From NCBI GenBank assembly GCA_905215775.1, contig CAJMRM010000004.1, positions 21,178 to 85,177 of the forward strand: a stretch of DNA of 64,000 bases, written 5' to 3'. This DNA is from an uncultured bacterium (GTDB lineage: Bacteria > Bacillota > Clostridia > Lachnospirales > Lachnospiraceae). Shown piece after piece: positions 41,091 through 49,129 of this stretch (position 1 is the first letter of the stretch; each line of letters starts with the position of its first letter). Made by a program: the position numbers and the translations under genes. Under the pieces are notes generated by a model. The model was not told the DNA's origin. It was given only the letters and a program-made list of their open reading frames with translations, and did no database searches.

Positions 41091-42179
41091 CTATCTTTTA
41101 ATATCATAATTCATATTCATCAGATTCCGGATGGTGTCCACATCGTCGGTGATGTTGGCGTCGCCGCGGATGGTGTGCTTGATGGCGCTGCTGGCCACGG
41201 CGAAATTGATCATGTCCATGGGCTTATAGTGGTGCATCATAGCGTAGATCAGGCCACTGGCAAAGGCGTCGCCGCCGCCTACCCGGTCTAAAATCGTGAA
41301 GGTGAAAAGCTTGCTTTCAAAGGTGTGGCCGTCATACCACATAAACGCCTTGAGGCTGTTTTCACTGCCGCTGTGGGCATAGCGCACATGGCGGGCGATG
41401 CATTTTAGGTTGGGATACCTGGAGATAAAGGCCTGGAAGATCTCGTCCTGCTGCTCGTAGCTGGGCTGGAAGGGAATTCCGTCCTTTACATCCCCCTTAC
41501 TGTGGTCCTCCTCGTCCCTCCAGAGATGGTAGGGCTCGATCCCCAAAAGCACGTCCACATAGGGGAGGCACTGGGTGCAGAAATCCCTGGCTTCCTCCCA
41601 GGTCCACAGGGTGCTGCGGAAATTCCCGTCAAAGCTCACGGTAAGGCCAAGCTCTTTGGCAGTTTTTAAGCACTCCATGGTGAGCTTCCGGCAGTTGGGG
41701 GCCAGAGCAGGGGTGATGCCGCTTAAATGGAGCCAGGTGAAGTGTTCCAGAAGTCCTTTCAGGTCGATGGTATCAAAATCAAATTCCGTGATGGCGCTGT
41801 TTTTCCGGTCGTAGGTGACCTTGCTGGCGCGGATGCCGTAGCCGGTTTCCAGATAATAGCTTCCCAGCCGGTGGGTGGGCGTCTGCTCCGGCGTGCTCAG
41901 GATCACAGGGGTGCAGTGGACGTCGTTGCTCCTTAACATGCGGACGGCGCTTTTTCCAAGGCTGTTGTTGGGCACCACAGAGAAGAAGGTGCTGTCTACG
42001 CCCAGATTGGCCAGGGCCAAAGCAATGTTTGCTTCGCTGCCGCCATAGCTGGCTTCAAATGTAGAGGTCATGCGGATCTTTTCGTAGTTGGGCGGAGTCA
42101 GCCGCAGCATGATCTCGCCGATGGTGATGAATTTTTCCGGGCTCTCCATGCCGGTGAGCAGCGGATTATAATGTTCCAT
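41091..42179 (-). CDS. PfkB-family sugar kinase, 2-dehydro-3-deoxygluconokinase-like
   Basis: A 362-residue PfkB/ribokinase-fold kinase. It starts with the KDG-kinase-like ITIGEIMLRLTPP and YGGSEANIALALANLG, and ends with the anion-hole and catalytic-base motif DRVGGGDAFASGL. The likely substrate is 2-keto-3-deoxygluconate from uronate or gluconate breakdown, although the aldolase partner is not in the window. GAGGAGG precedes the ATG. It lies 71 bp downstream of the LacI-kinase fusion on the same strand, so it may be under that protein's control. Confidence 0.82.
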   Translation of the reverse strand: MEHYNPLLTGMESPEKFITIGEIMLRLTPPNYEKIRMTSTFEASYGGSEANIALALANLGVDSTFFSVVPNNSLGKSAVRMLRSNDVHCTPVILSTPEQTPTHRLGSYYLETGYGIRASKVTYDRKNSAITEFDFDTIDLKGLLEHFTWLHLSGITPALAPNCRKLTMECLKTAKELGLTVSFDGNFRSTLWTWEEARDFCTQCLPYVDVLLGIEPYHLWRDEEDHSKGDVKDGIPFQPSYEQQDEIFQAFISRYPNLKCIARHVRYAHSGSENSLKAFMWYDGHTFESKLFTFTILDRVGGGDAFASGLIYAMMHHYKPMDMINFAVASSAIKHTIRGDANITDDVDTIRNLMNMNYDIKR

Positions 42180-42250
42180 AAAATTGTACCTCCTCGGGGT
42201 TAAAGGATAGCTCTATTCTAGTCCACATCCGGACAGATTTCAATAAAAAT

Positions 42251-44152
42251 TTAACAATCTTTTTTCTTTCCCGCTTCTTTCAGGAGCAGGGGAGAATGGC
42301 GCTGCAGGTATCGCTCCAGAGTATCTCTGTCCACAAGGGAGGGGGTCACACCCTGCCGGGTGATGGAAAAACCGGCGGCACAGGCGGCGATCCGGCAGGA
42401 AGCTTCCATAGAGAATCCGTAAAGCAGATAGGAGACCAGGGCGCTGATGAAGGCATCGGCGGCTCCGGTATTGTCCACGGACCGGAAATCAGCGGCCTCC
42501 ACATGGCAGGAGGAATTTTTCTCAAAAATCCAGCATCCTCCGGCCCCCAGGGTGACGATCACTGTTTTGATGCCGCAGGCAAGAAGCTTTGCGGCCTTTT
42601 CCTTTATGGAGCCCCCTCCGGGGCAGATCATGGACAGCTCCTCTGCGTTGGGTACAGCCACATCGATATTCTTCATCAGCTCTTCGGGCAGGGGGCCGCA
42701 GGAGCTGGGCTTCAGCACGGTCATAAGACCGTGTTTTTTTGCCATAGCCGCAGAAGTCAGGACAGCTTCCATGGGAATCTCGGTCTGGATCATACAGCAG
42801 TCGGCTCCATCAAAAAGACGTTCAGAGGCCTCCACATCGCCGGGACATACCTGGCTGTTGGCGCCGGAGAGGATGGAGATCATGGATTCGCCGTTTTTCT
42901 GGACGAAGATATAGGCCTGGCCTGTTTTATGGCCCGGCGTCCGGCGGAGGCCGCTTCCGTCGATCCGGCACTCCCGGACTGCCTGGTAGATGGCATCGGA
43001 ATCGGCGTCGCCGCCCACCCGTCCAATGACGGAGACATGGTGGCCCAGCCTGGCAGCTCCCACGGCCTGGTTGAGGCATTTCCCGCCGGGGTAGGTGGCC
43101 GAATCTGAGGAGGTGACGGTCCGCCCGCTGTGGGGAAGCGCGTCAAAGGCCAGATAGTTATCCATGTTGACGCTTCCGATGGAAATGATCCGCTTTTTCC
43201 GGAGATCCCTGGGGACGCTTAAGGTGGAGCCTGCGTTCAGAGGGAAGCTCGGGGAAAATTCCGGCGTACATTCCCATTTTTCGATCCGCGCCACCAAAAG
43301 CCTTGCGGCCTGGGAACCGAAGGCGTCAAAGGGGACTGCCAGGGAAGAGAGGAAGGGAAGGCCCCCGCCTCTTTCGTCGTCCCGGAGGGATAAAAGGGAA
43401 AGATCGGCCGGGATCTCGTACTGGAGATTCCGGGCAGTTTCATAAAATTTGATCGCTTCTGTCTGGTCGAAAAAGACGGCGGCTGTGAACAGGCCGCTGA
43501 GGATCCCGCTGACGGGAAGGCTTTTGGCATCGGGAAAAACCAGTTCCTGACGGAAGGGAAGCTTTTCGTCGAAGAGCCGTTTCCGGTAGCCCTGGAAGAA
43601 TTCCCTGGCCAGAGAATCCTCTCCGGCTACACAGGCGATGGAGGAGTGGCGCCTTTTTATAAGAAGGCCGGTGGCTTCGTCCCCGATTTGCTCAAAATCC
43701 AGATGAAGGGCGCCTTCGTAGGGACCGAGGACCACATAGGGGATCCCGGCCCGGTCCAGCTGCTCCCCAAGAAATAGGCTGCTGTCGGAAACCGGTTCCC
43801 AGATCACGCCGTCTGTATGGGCCGCCACCATGGCGGAAATGTTCTTAAGCTCTGTGTCGGCCGAGTTTCCGCTATCGCGCAGAAGGATGGAATAGCCCAT
43901 GGCGGTGGCCTCCTTCAGAATGCTGGGAATGAGACGGCTCCCGTGACGGGAGTTCTGGAAGATCACCCCCATGGTCAGCGTTTTGGTCATTGGGGTGGTG
44001 GCGGACGCATAGGGAACGTAATTGTATTCCTTTGCCAGCTTTAAAACGTGCTCCCGGGTCCGTGCGCTGATACTGGCGTCCTTACCGTTCATGATCTTGG
44101 AAACTGTGGATACAGAGACTCCCGCCAGCCGGGCGAATTCTTTGATGGTCAT
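42251..44152 (-). CDS. LacI-family regulator fused to a ribokinase-like (PfkB) domain
   Basis: A 633-residue fusion. Residues 1-50 are a LacI helix-turn-helix (MTIKEFARLAGVSVSTVSKI). About 60-310 is a periplasmic-binding-protein-like sensor. About 318-620 is a PfkB kinase domain with IISIGSVNMDNYLAF, YPGGKCLNQAVGAARLG and NTGAADAFISAL. The last motif keeps the catalytic Asp but has Ala for the second Gly of the usual GAGD. The start at 44152 follows AGGAGG at 5-6 nt; the open frame reaches 44416 but without a site or similarity. It is divergent from a free-standing ribokinase gene that it probably regulates. The kinase domain may be active or serve as a ligand sensor. Confidence 0.88.
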   Translation of the reverse strand: MTIKEFARLAGVSVSTVSKIMNGKDASISARTREHVLKLAKEYNYVPYASATTPMTKTLTMGVIFQNSRHGSRLIPSILKEATAMGYSILLRDSGNSADTELKNISAMVAAHTDGVIWEPVSDSSLFLGEQLDRAGIPYVVLGPYEGALHLDFEQIGDEATGLLIKRRHSSIACVAGEDSLAREFFQGYRKRLFDEKLPFRQELVFPDAKSLPVSGILSGLFTAAVFFDQTEAIKFYETARNLQYEIPADLSLLSLRDDERGGGLPFLSSLAVPFDAFGSQAARLLVARIEKWECTPEFSPSFPLNAGSTLSVPRDLRKKRIISIGSVNMDNYLAFDALPHSGRTVTSSDSATYPGGKCLNQAVGAARLGHHVSVIGRVGGDADSDAIYQAVRECRIDGSGLRRTPGHKTGQAYIFVQKNGESMISILSGANSQVCPGDVEASERLFDGADCCMIQTEIPMEAVLTSAAMAKKHGLMTVLKPSSCGPLPEELMKNIDVAVPNAEELSMICPGGGSIKEKAAKLLACGIKTVIVTLGAGGCWIFEKNSSCHVEAADFRSVDNTGAADAFISALVSYLLYGFSMEASCRIAACAAGFSITRQGVTPSLVDRDTLERYLQRHSPLLLKEAGKKKDC

Positions 44153-44407
44153 TTTTTCCTCCTCTGATACCATGCCGCCTGCTGCGGTTCCCCAAAACAT
44201 CCGCAGTCCGTTTTCTGCGAAAAATAGGTTCCTGCCCGTGTCTCTGGCCTCTGGTATCCAATCTGCTTTTAGGATACCATAAAAACGCATGGAGAGATAC
44301 CCCGGATTCCGGGAAAATGGTAAAAAGACATAAAAATCCAAGGGAACTTGTGAAGAATTTGACAAAAATATGGAGAAAAACGGAGAAAACAGGGGAATAC
44401 AGAGCAA

Positions 44408-44413
44408 ATTATA
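44408..44413 (-). promoter_or_regulatory. -10 element for the LacI-kinase gene
   Basis: TATAAT on the minus strand preceded by TTG; the -35 is poor. It lies 10 bp from the -35 of the divergent rbsK promoter, so the two promoters overlap and could be controlled together. The rest of 44153-44503 shows no coding sequence. Confidence 0.4.
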
Positions 44414-44422
44414 CAATAAAGG

Positions 44423-44451
44423 TTGACAGAAAAAAGGAAAACATGTATTCT
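44423..44451 (+). promoter_or_regulatory. Promoter of the ribokinase/nucleoside operon
   Basis: TTGACA (44423-44428), 17 bp, TATTCT (44446-44451), about 50 bp before the rbsK start. Confidence 0.65.
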
Positions 44452-44471
44452 TTGTTTAAGAAAAAGATTTC

Positions 44472-44486
44472 GGAAAATATTTTACC
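44472..44486. promoter_or_regulatory. Possible LacI-type operator
   Basis: GG-AAAATATTTT-ACC with a perfect 10-bp palindromic core (44474-44483) lies between the rbsK promoter and start codon, where binding by the divergent LacI-kinase protein would block transcription. A candidate only. Confidence 0.3.
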
Positions 44487-44503
44487 AAACAGGAGCGAGG
44501 CCT

Positions 44504-45403
44504 ATGAAAATTTTAAATCTCGGTTCTTTAAACATCGACAAAACGTATTCGGTGAGACGTTTTGTCCAGCCGAAGGAAACGATCCAGGCCCTGGATTATG
44601 AGGAGTTCTGCGGCGGCAAGGGACTGAACCAGTCGGTGGCCCTGGCCCGGGCCGGCGCGCAGGTCTGCCATGCCGGAGCTGTGGGAGCAGACGGAAAGCT
44701 CCTTCTGGATATGCTTCAGAAGGCCGGCGCGGATACGAAGTATGTGGAGACTCTGGATTGTGCCAGCGGTCATGCGGTGATCCAGATCGACGAGTCCGGC
44801 CAGAACAATATCATCATTTGCGGAGGAGCCAACCGGAGGATCACCAGGGAGTATATCTCCTCTGTGCTGGAGCATTTTGAAAAGGGTGACCTGGTCCTCC
44901 TGCAGAACGAGATCTCCAATATTGATTTTGCCATGGAGGAAGCAAAAAAACGCGGACTTCTGGTGGCGTTTAATCCGTCTCCGGCGGATGAGGGCGTGTT
45001 CCGCTGCCGTCTGGAGCTGGTGGATTATTTTATCCTCAACGAGGTGGAGGGGCGGATCCTGGCCGGAACGGATTCCGAGGAGCCGGCTCCGATCCTTAAG
45101 GCTCTGAGGGAAAAGTATAAGGATGCGGCCTTTGTGCTGACCCTGGGCGACCAGGGCGCCTGGTACTGTGATCCGGAGGAAACGTCCTTCCAGGATATCT
45201 TCCGGGTGGAGGCTGTGGACACCACCGCGGCGGGAGACACCTTCTGCGGGTATTTCATCGCCGGGATCGCCGGAGGGCTGGGCCATAAAAGAGCTCTTTT
45301 ACAGGCCAGCGCTGCTGCGGCTTTGGCCGTAACGAAAAAGGGAGCGGCTCCCAGCGTGCCGGAACGCTCTGAGGTGGAGGCGTTCATCCGGGAACGCGGG
45401 TAA
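44504..45403 (+). CDS. rbsK: Ribokinase (PfkB family)
   Basis: A 299-residue ribokinase-type kinase giving ribose 5-phosphate from ribose. It has NLGSLNIDKTYSV, the substrate motif CGGKGLNQSVALARAG, NPSPAD, and the C-terminal TAAGDTFCGYF anion-hole and base motif (Ala in place of the first Gly of GAGD, Asp retained). The start at 44504 follows AGGAGCGAGG; the open frame from 44423 lies in the promoter. A nucleoside hydrolase follows 16 bp downstream; its product ribose is the natural substrate. Confidence 0.85.
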   Translation: MKILNLGSLNIDKTYSVRRFVQPKETIQALDYEEFCGGKGLNQSVALARAGAQVCHAGAVGADGKLLLDMLQKAGADTKYVETLDCASGHAVIQIDESGQNNIIICGGANRRITREYISSVLEHFEKGDLVLLQNEISNIDFAMEEAKKRGLLVAFNPSPADEGVFRCRLELVDYFILNEVEGRILAGTDSEEPAPILKALREKYKDAAFVLTLGDQGAWYCDPEETSFQDIFRVEAVDTTAAGDTFCGYFIAGIAGGLGHKRALLQASAAAALAVTKKGAAPSVPERSEVEAFIRERG

Positions 45404-45419
45404 GATACAGGAGGAAGAT

Positions 45420-46349
45420 ATGGAAAAGAGACCGTTTATCATTGATTGTGACACAGGGACCGACGACGCCATTGCCATTCTGGCAGCCCTCGGATCGGAC
45501 GCCATAAGGGTCCGGGCGCTGACCAGTGTGAATGGCAACGTGAATGAGAATTTTACATCCAGAAACAACCGGGATCTGGTGGGATACCTGGGGGCGGATG
45601 TGGAGGTGGCCCGGGGGGCGAAGCTCCCGTTTTATCCCAGGGCCGGATATTATGATGCCACCCACGGCAGCGAAGGACTGGGAGATGTGACTCTCCCGGC
45701 GGCAGAGGATGTCCCGTTTACAAAAGAAGCGGCCCCGGAGCTGATCCGGAGGATCGCAGAAGAAGAGGGGGGCCGCCTGGAGCTCCTGGTGGTGGGTCCC
45801 ATGACCAACATTGCCATTGCCTTAAGCCTTTATCCGGAGTTAAAGGAGAAGATCCGCCATATCTGGTTCATGGGCGGAGCGGCCTGCGGCGGAAATATGA
45901 CGCCCACGGCAGAGTTTAATATCTGGGTGGATCCTGTGGCTGCGAAGCTGGTGATCGCTTCCGGAATCCCCATGACCATGGTGGGGCTGGATGTGACCTT
46001 GAAAGCCGCCTTAAACCGGGCGGATGAGCAGGAGATCCGCGGATATGGAAATAAGGGGGCCGTCCTGGCTGCCGATATCCTGGATTATATGATAAGAAGA
46101 TATGCAGACGGGGGCGAGGATGCCCTGATGCACGACGCTCTGGCGGCGGCTGCGGCCGTATGCCCCCAGTGCCTGGTCTGCCATGATTATTTCGTGGATG
46201 TGGAGTGCCAGGGAGAGTACACAGCCGGCCATACCATGGTAGACCGGCGGGGACGCACGGGAAAGAAGCCCAACGTGTCCGTGGCCATGGAGCTGGATCT
46301 TCCCGTGTTCAAACAGTGGCTCAAGGACTGCCTGAAGCAGTGCGGTTAA
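45420..46349 (+). CDS. Nucleoside hydrolase (inosine/uridine-preferring type), first copy
   Basis: A 309-residue ribonucleoside hydrolase cleaving the N-glycosidic bond of nucleosides to base and ribose. The Ca2+-binding IIDCDTGTDDAIA motif stands at the N terminus. VVGPMTNIAIAL, WFMGGA and TPTAEFNIWVDP follow in the standard order, and a late His (DALMHDALAAA) completes the active site. It comes 16 bp after rbsK with an AGGAGGA site. It is 309 residues against 324 for the second copy at 52.7 kb and differs much in sequence, so the two likely differ in base preference. Confidence 0.92.
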   Translation: MEKRPFIIDCDTGTDDAIAILAALGSDAIRVRALTSVNGNVNENFTSRNNRDLVGYLGADVEVARGAKLPFYPRAGYYDATHGSEGLGDVTLPAAEDVPFTKEAAPELIRRIAEEEGGRLELLVVGPMTNIAIALSLYPELKEKIRHIWFMGGAACGGNMTPTAEFNIWVDPVAAKLVIASGIPMTMVGLDVTLKAALNRADEQEIRGYGNKGAVLAADILDYMIRRYADGGEDALMHDALAAAAAVCPQCLVCHDYFVDVECQGEYTAGHTMVDRRGRTGKKPNVSVAMELDLPVFKQWLKDCLKQCG

Positions 46350-46352
46350 GTC

Positions 46353-47729
46353 ATGGGTGCGAAGGCAGAAAAAAGAGAGATGTTCGTCACCTCTCCACAG
46401 TTTTATAAGACCATCATCCTTCTGTCCGTTCCCATTATCCTTCAGCAGCTTTTAAGGGTCAGCGTCGATACCCTGGACAGCATCATGCTGGGGCGGATCG
46501 ACCAGGTGCAGATGAGCGCCGTGTCCCAGGCCCAGCAGATCTTCTTCATATTTTATACGGTGTGCAGCGGCTTTTCGGCCGGGTGCAGCGTGCTGATCGC
46601 CCAGTACTGGGGCAGGAGGGATACGGAGAGCATTAAGACGCTGATGGCCATCGGCATCCGCAGTATCGCCGTGTTCGGAGTGCTGTTTTCGGCTGTGGTG
46701 ATGCTCTGGCCGGAACGGCTTCTGAGGATTTACAGCAGCGATCCGGAGCTGATCCGGCTGGGAGTGCCGTATCTGAGGATCGCCTCCCTTATGTATCCGG
46801 TCTGCGCCGTCAGCACCATGATCTTTGCCTGCTGCCGGGGCTTTGAGGAGATGAAGGTTTCCTTCACCACCAACGTGATCTCCTATCCGCTGAATGTGTT
46901 CCTGGATTTCTGTCTGATCTTTGGAAATTTCGGGATGCCGGAGCTGGGGATCCGGGGTGCGGCCGTGGGAACGGTCATCGCCCGGGTGGTGGAGCTGCTG
47001 ATCCTCTGCAGGTTCCTGTTCAGGAAAGAAAAAAAGCTTTCCATGAAGCTTTCCGATCTGGGAAGAAGGGACCGGGGGCTTCTGGGGGATTTCTGGAAGG
47101 TGGGCATCCCCATCGTGTTCCATGAGCTGATCTGGTCCACGGGAACCACGGCGGGAAGCTCCATTACAGGCCAGATGGGAACCACCATCGTGGCCGGATA
47201 TAACATTGCCAACGTTTATTACCAGCTGATGGCCTGCGTGACCAACGCCATCCTTTACTCCTGCTCCACCACCATCGGAAAGACCATTGGTTCCGGGGCG
47301 TCCAAGGACAGGATCCAGAAGGAAGCGTACAGTATGGTGCTCATCGGCTTAGTCAGCGGAACGCTTATGGGACTTCTGACTCTGATGTTCGGCGGACTGT
47401 TCACGCGGCTTTATGTGCTGACTCCGGACGCAGCGGCCTACGCCAGGAATTTTATGCTGGTGTTCGCGGCCATCTGGCCCTTCTCCGGAATGGAGATGAC
47501 CGGAATGATCGCAGTGCTGAGGGCCGGAGGCGACGGGAAGATGGGGCTGATCTGCGACATCTTCTCCATGTGGATGATCACCATTCCCCTGGCGGCGGCC
47601 TGTGCCTTTGTGTTCCGGCTGTCTCCCTATCTGGTGGTATCCATCATTAAGTTCAATATCGCCATCGAAGCCTTTGTGGGAATCTGGAGAATTCATACAA
47701 AAAAATGGATGCGAAATCTCACAAGATGA
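46353..47729 (+). CDS. MATE family efflux transporter
   Basis: A 458-residue protein with about twelve membrane segments, of the multidrug and toxic compound extrusion family (cation/H+ or Na+ antiport). Typical phrases are LSVPIILQQLL, SVDTLDSIMLGR and GRRDTESIKTLM. It starts 3 bp after the nucleoside hydrolase, so it belongs to this operon. The start is uncertain: 46353 has no clear site, and ATG 46380 has AAGAGAG. Its place between nucleoside hydrolase and nucleoside importer suggests export of a purine or pyrimidine base or an analogue rather than drugs; that is inference. Confidence 0.85.
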   Translation: MGAKAEKREMFVTSPQFYKTIILLSVPIILQQLLRVSVDTLDSIMLGRIDQVQMSAVSQAQQIFFIFYTVCSGFSAGCSVLIAQYWGRRDTESIKTLMAIGIRSIAVFGVLFSAVVMLWPERLLRIYSSDPELIRLGVPYLRIASLMYPVCAVSTMIFACCRGFEEMKVSFTTNVISYPLNVFLDFCLIFGNFGMPELGIRGAAVGTVIARVVELLILCRFLFRKEKKLSMKLSDLGRRDRGLLGDFWKVGIPIVFHELIWSTGTTAGSSITGQMGTTIVAGYNIANVYYQLMACVTNAILYSCSTTIGKTIGSGASKDRIQKEAYSMVLIGLVSGTLMGLLTLMFGGLFTRLYVLTPDAAAYARNFMLVFAAIWPFSGMEMTGMIAVLRAGGDGKMGLICDIFSMWMITIPLAAACAFVFRLSPYLVVSIIKFNIAIEAFVGIWRIHTKKWMRNLTR

Positions 47730-47866
47730 TGTATAATGGCAGTATGAATAAAAAACCATAGGTCTAAAAGAAAAAATTGTGCATTTTTAAACGTATTTCT
47801 GATCGGACGATTTCATGGTCTGATTAAAATAATTAAAATCTTTAACCAAGAAGAAGGAGGAGTACA

Positions 47867-49054
47867 ATGAGACTGAAAAGAGTATTAGGAGCAGTATTAT
47901 CCGGCGCCATGGTTCTTTCCCTGGCAGCATGCGGAGGCGGCGGAGACGCGGAGACAACAGCGGCAGCCAAGGCTCCGGAGACATCCAAGGAGGCTGCAAA
48001 GGAGACTGAGGCAGAGAAAAAGGATGACGCCAAAGAGACGGAGGCTGCAAAGGGCGGCGAGGAGATCAATAAGCGCATCGCTTATGTAGTAGGAAACTTA
48101 GGCGATAAGTCCTTCAACGATTCCGGTGAAGTGGGAATGAACGTTTTAAGAGAAAAGGGCTGGGACTGCAAGACCATCGAGGTTGGCGACCCGTCCAAGG
48201 CCGATAAGTGGGAAGATATGATCTTAGACGTTATTGACGAGGGCTACTATTATATCGTAGCTTCCTCCACCTACACCGACATTATCTTAAAATTAGCAGA
48301 AGAGTATCCGGAAAACCGTTTTGTCATCTTCGACGACTCCAAGGATGAGTCCGAGATCCCGGAGAACGTGGCGTTCATCTTCTACGCACAGAACGAAGGC
48401 TCCTACATGGTTGGCCAGATGGCAGCCGGTATGACAGAGACTGGCGTAGTTGCTGTTAACGTTGGTATGGACAACCCGGTTATCGCAGACTTCGTAACAG
48501 GCTTTGTAAACGGCGTTCAGGATTACGATCCCGAGGTTAAGGTCATCAAGGCTTCTGTTGGTTCCTGGACAGATCCGGCCAAGATGAAAGAGCTTTGCTT
48601 AAGCCAGGCAAGAGATAAAAAGGCAGACGTATTCTACCAGGTAGCCGGCGGTTCCGGCGGCGGACTGTTCGAGGCCTGTAAGGAGCTGGGAACATGGGCC
48701 ATCGGCGTTGACTCCGACCAGTACGCATACTACAAGGATTCCGAGAACCCGGAACTGGCAGACGTGATCTTAACTTCCATGTTAAAGAACGTAGGCGACT
48801 CCTTCGTGGCATTCTTTGAGGATGTGGAAAACGGCGAAGAGGTATGGGGCAAGTTAAACCGTCTGGGCTTAAAGGAAAAATCCGTTGGATATGTGGACAA
48901 TGAGTTCTTCCAGCAGAACGTTCCCCAGGAGATCCGCGACAAGATGGCTGAGTCCCAGGAGAAGATCCTTGCCGGCGAGATCACTGTAAAATCCTATTAC
49001 GATTTTGCCAATGAGGCAGAGTACCAGCAGCTTCTGGATTCCGTGGCTCCATAA
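47867..49054 (+). CDS. BMP-family nucleoside-binding lipoprotein
   Basis: The substrate-binding protein of a BmpA/PnrA-type ABC importer, 395 residues. The signal peptide ends in the lipobox LSLAAC (Cys about residue 24). A charged linker rich in A, K, E and T follows (to about 65), then the periplasmic-binding fold starting IAYVVGNLGDKSFND, with VGQMAAGM and WAIGVDSDQYAY. PnrA-like proteins bind purine nucleosides. AAGGAGG precedes the ATG. It is separated by 137 bp from the MATE gene, and by 75 bp with an intercistronic hairpin from the ATPase gene. Confidence 0.93.
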   Translation: MRLKRVLGAVLSGAMVLSLAACGGGGDAETTAAAKAPETSKEAAKETEAEKKDDAKETEAAKGGEEINKRIAYVVGNLGDKSFNDSGEVGMNVLREKGWDCKTIEVGDPSKADKWEDMILDVIDEGYYYIVASSTYTDIILKLAEEYPENRFVIFDDSKDESEIPENVAFIFYAQNEGSYMVGQMAAGMTETGVVAVNVGMDNPVIADFVTGFVNGVQDYDPEVKVIKASVGSWTDPAKMKELCLSQARDKKADVFYQVAGGSGGGLFEACKELGTWAIGVDSDQYAYYKDSENPELADVILTSMLKNVGDSFVAFFEDVENGEEVWGKLNRLGLKEKSVGYVDNEFFQQNVPQEIRDKMAESQEKILAGEITVKSYYDFANEAEYQQLLDSVAP

Positions 49055-49076
49055 CTGAAAAGAAATTGATTTTTGG

Positions 49077-49106
49077 TCAGCAGGATTGTCCGTTCGATCC
49101 TGCTGA
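49077..49106 (+). other. Intercistronic hairpin
   Basis: TCAGCAGGAT (49077-49086) pairs perfectly with ATCCTGCTGA (49097-49106) around a 10-nt loop, without a U-run. Such hairpins between a binding-protein gene and its ATPase gene usually stabilise the upstream mRNA and lower expression downstream. Confidence 0.6.
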
Positions 49107-49129
49107 TCCCATATAGGAGGAAGATGGGT

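Noticed and set aside
44528..45286. 252-codon minus-strand frame
   Set aside because: Antisense shadow of rbsK, whose kinase motifs are plainly in the other frame.
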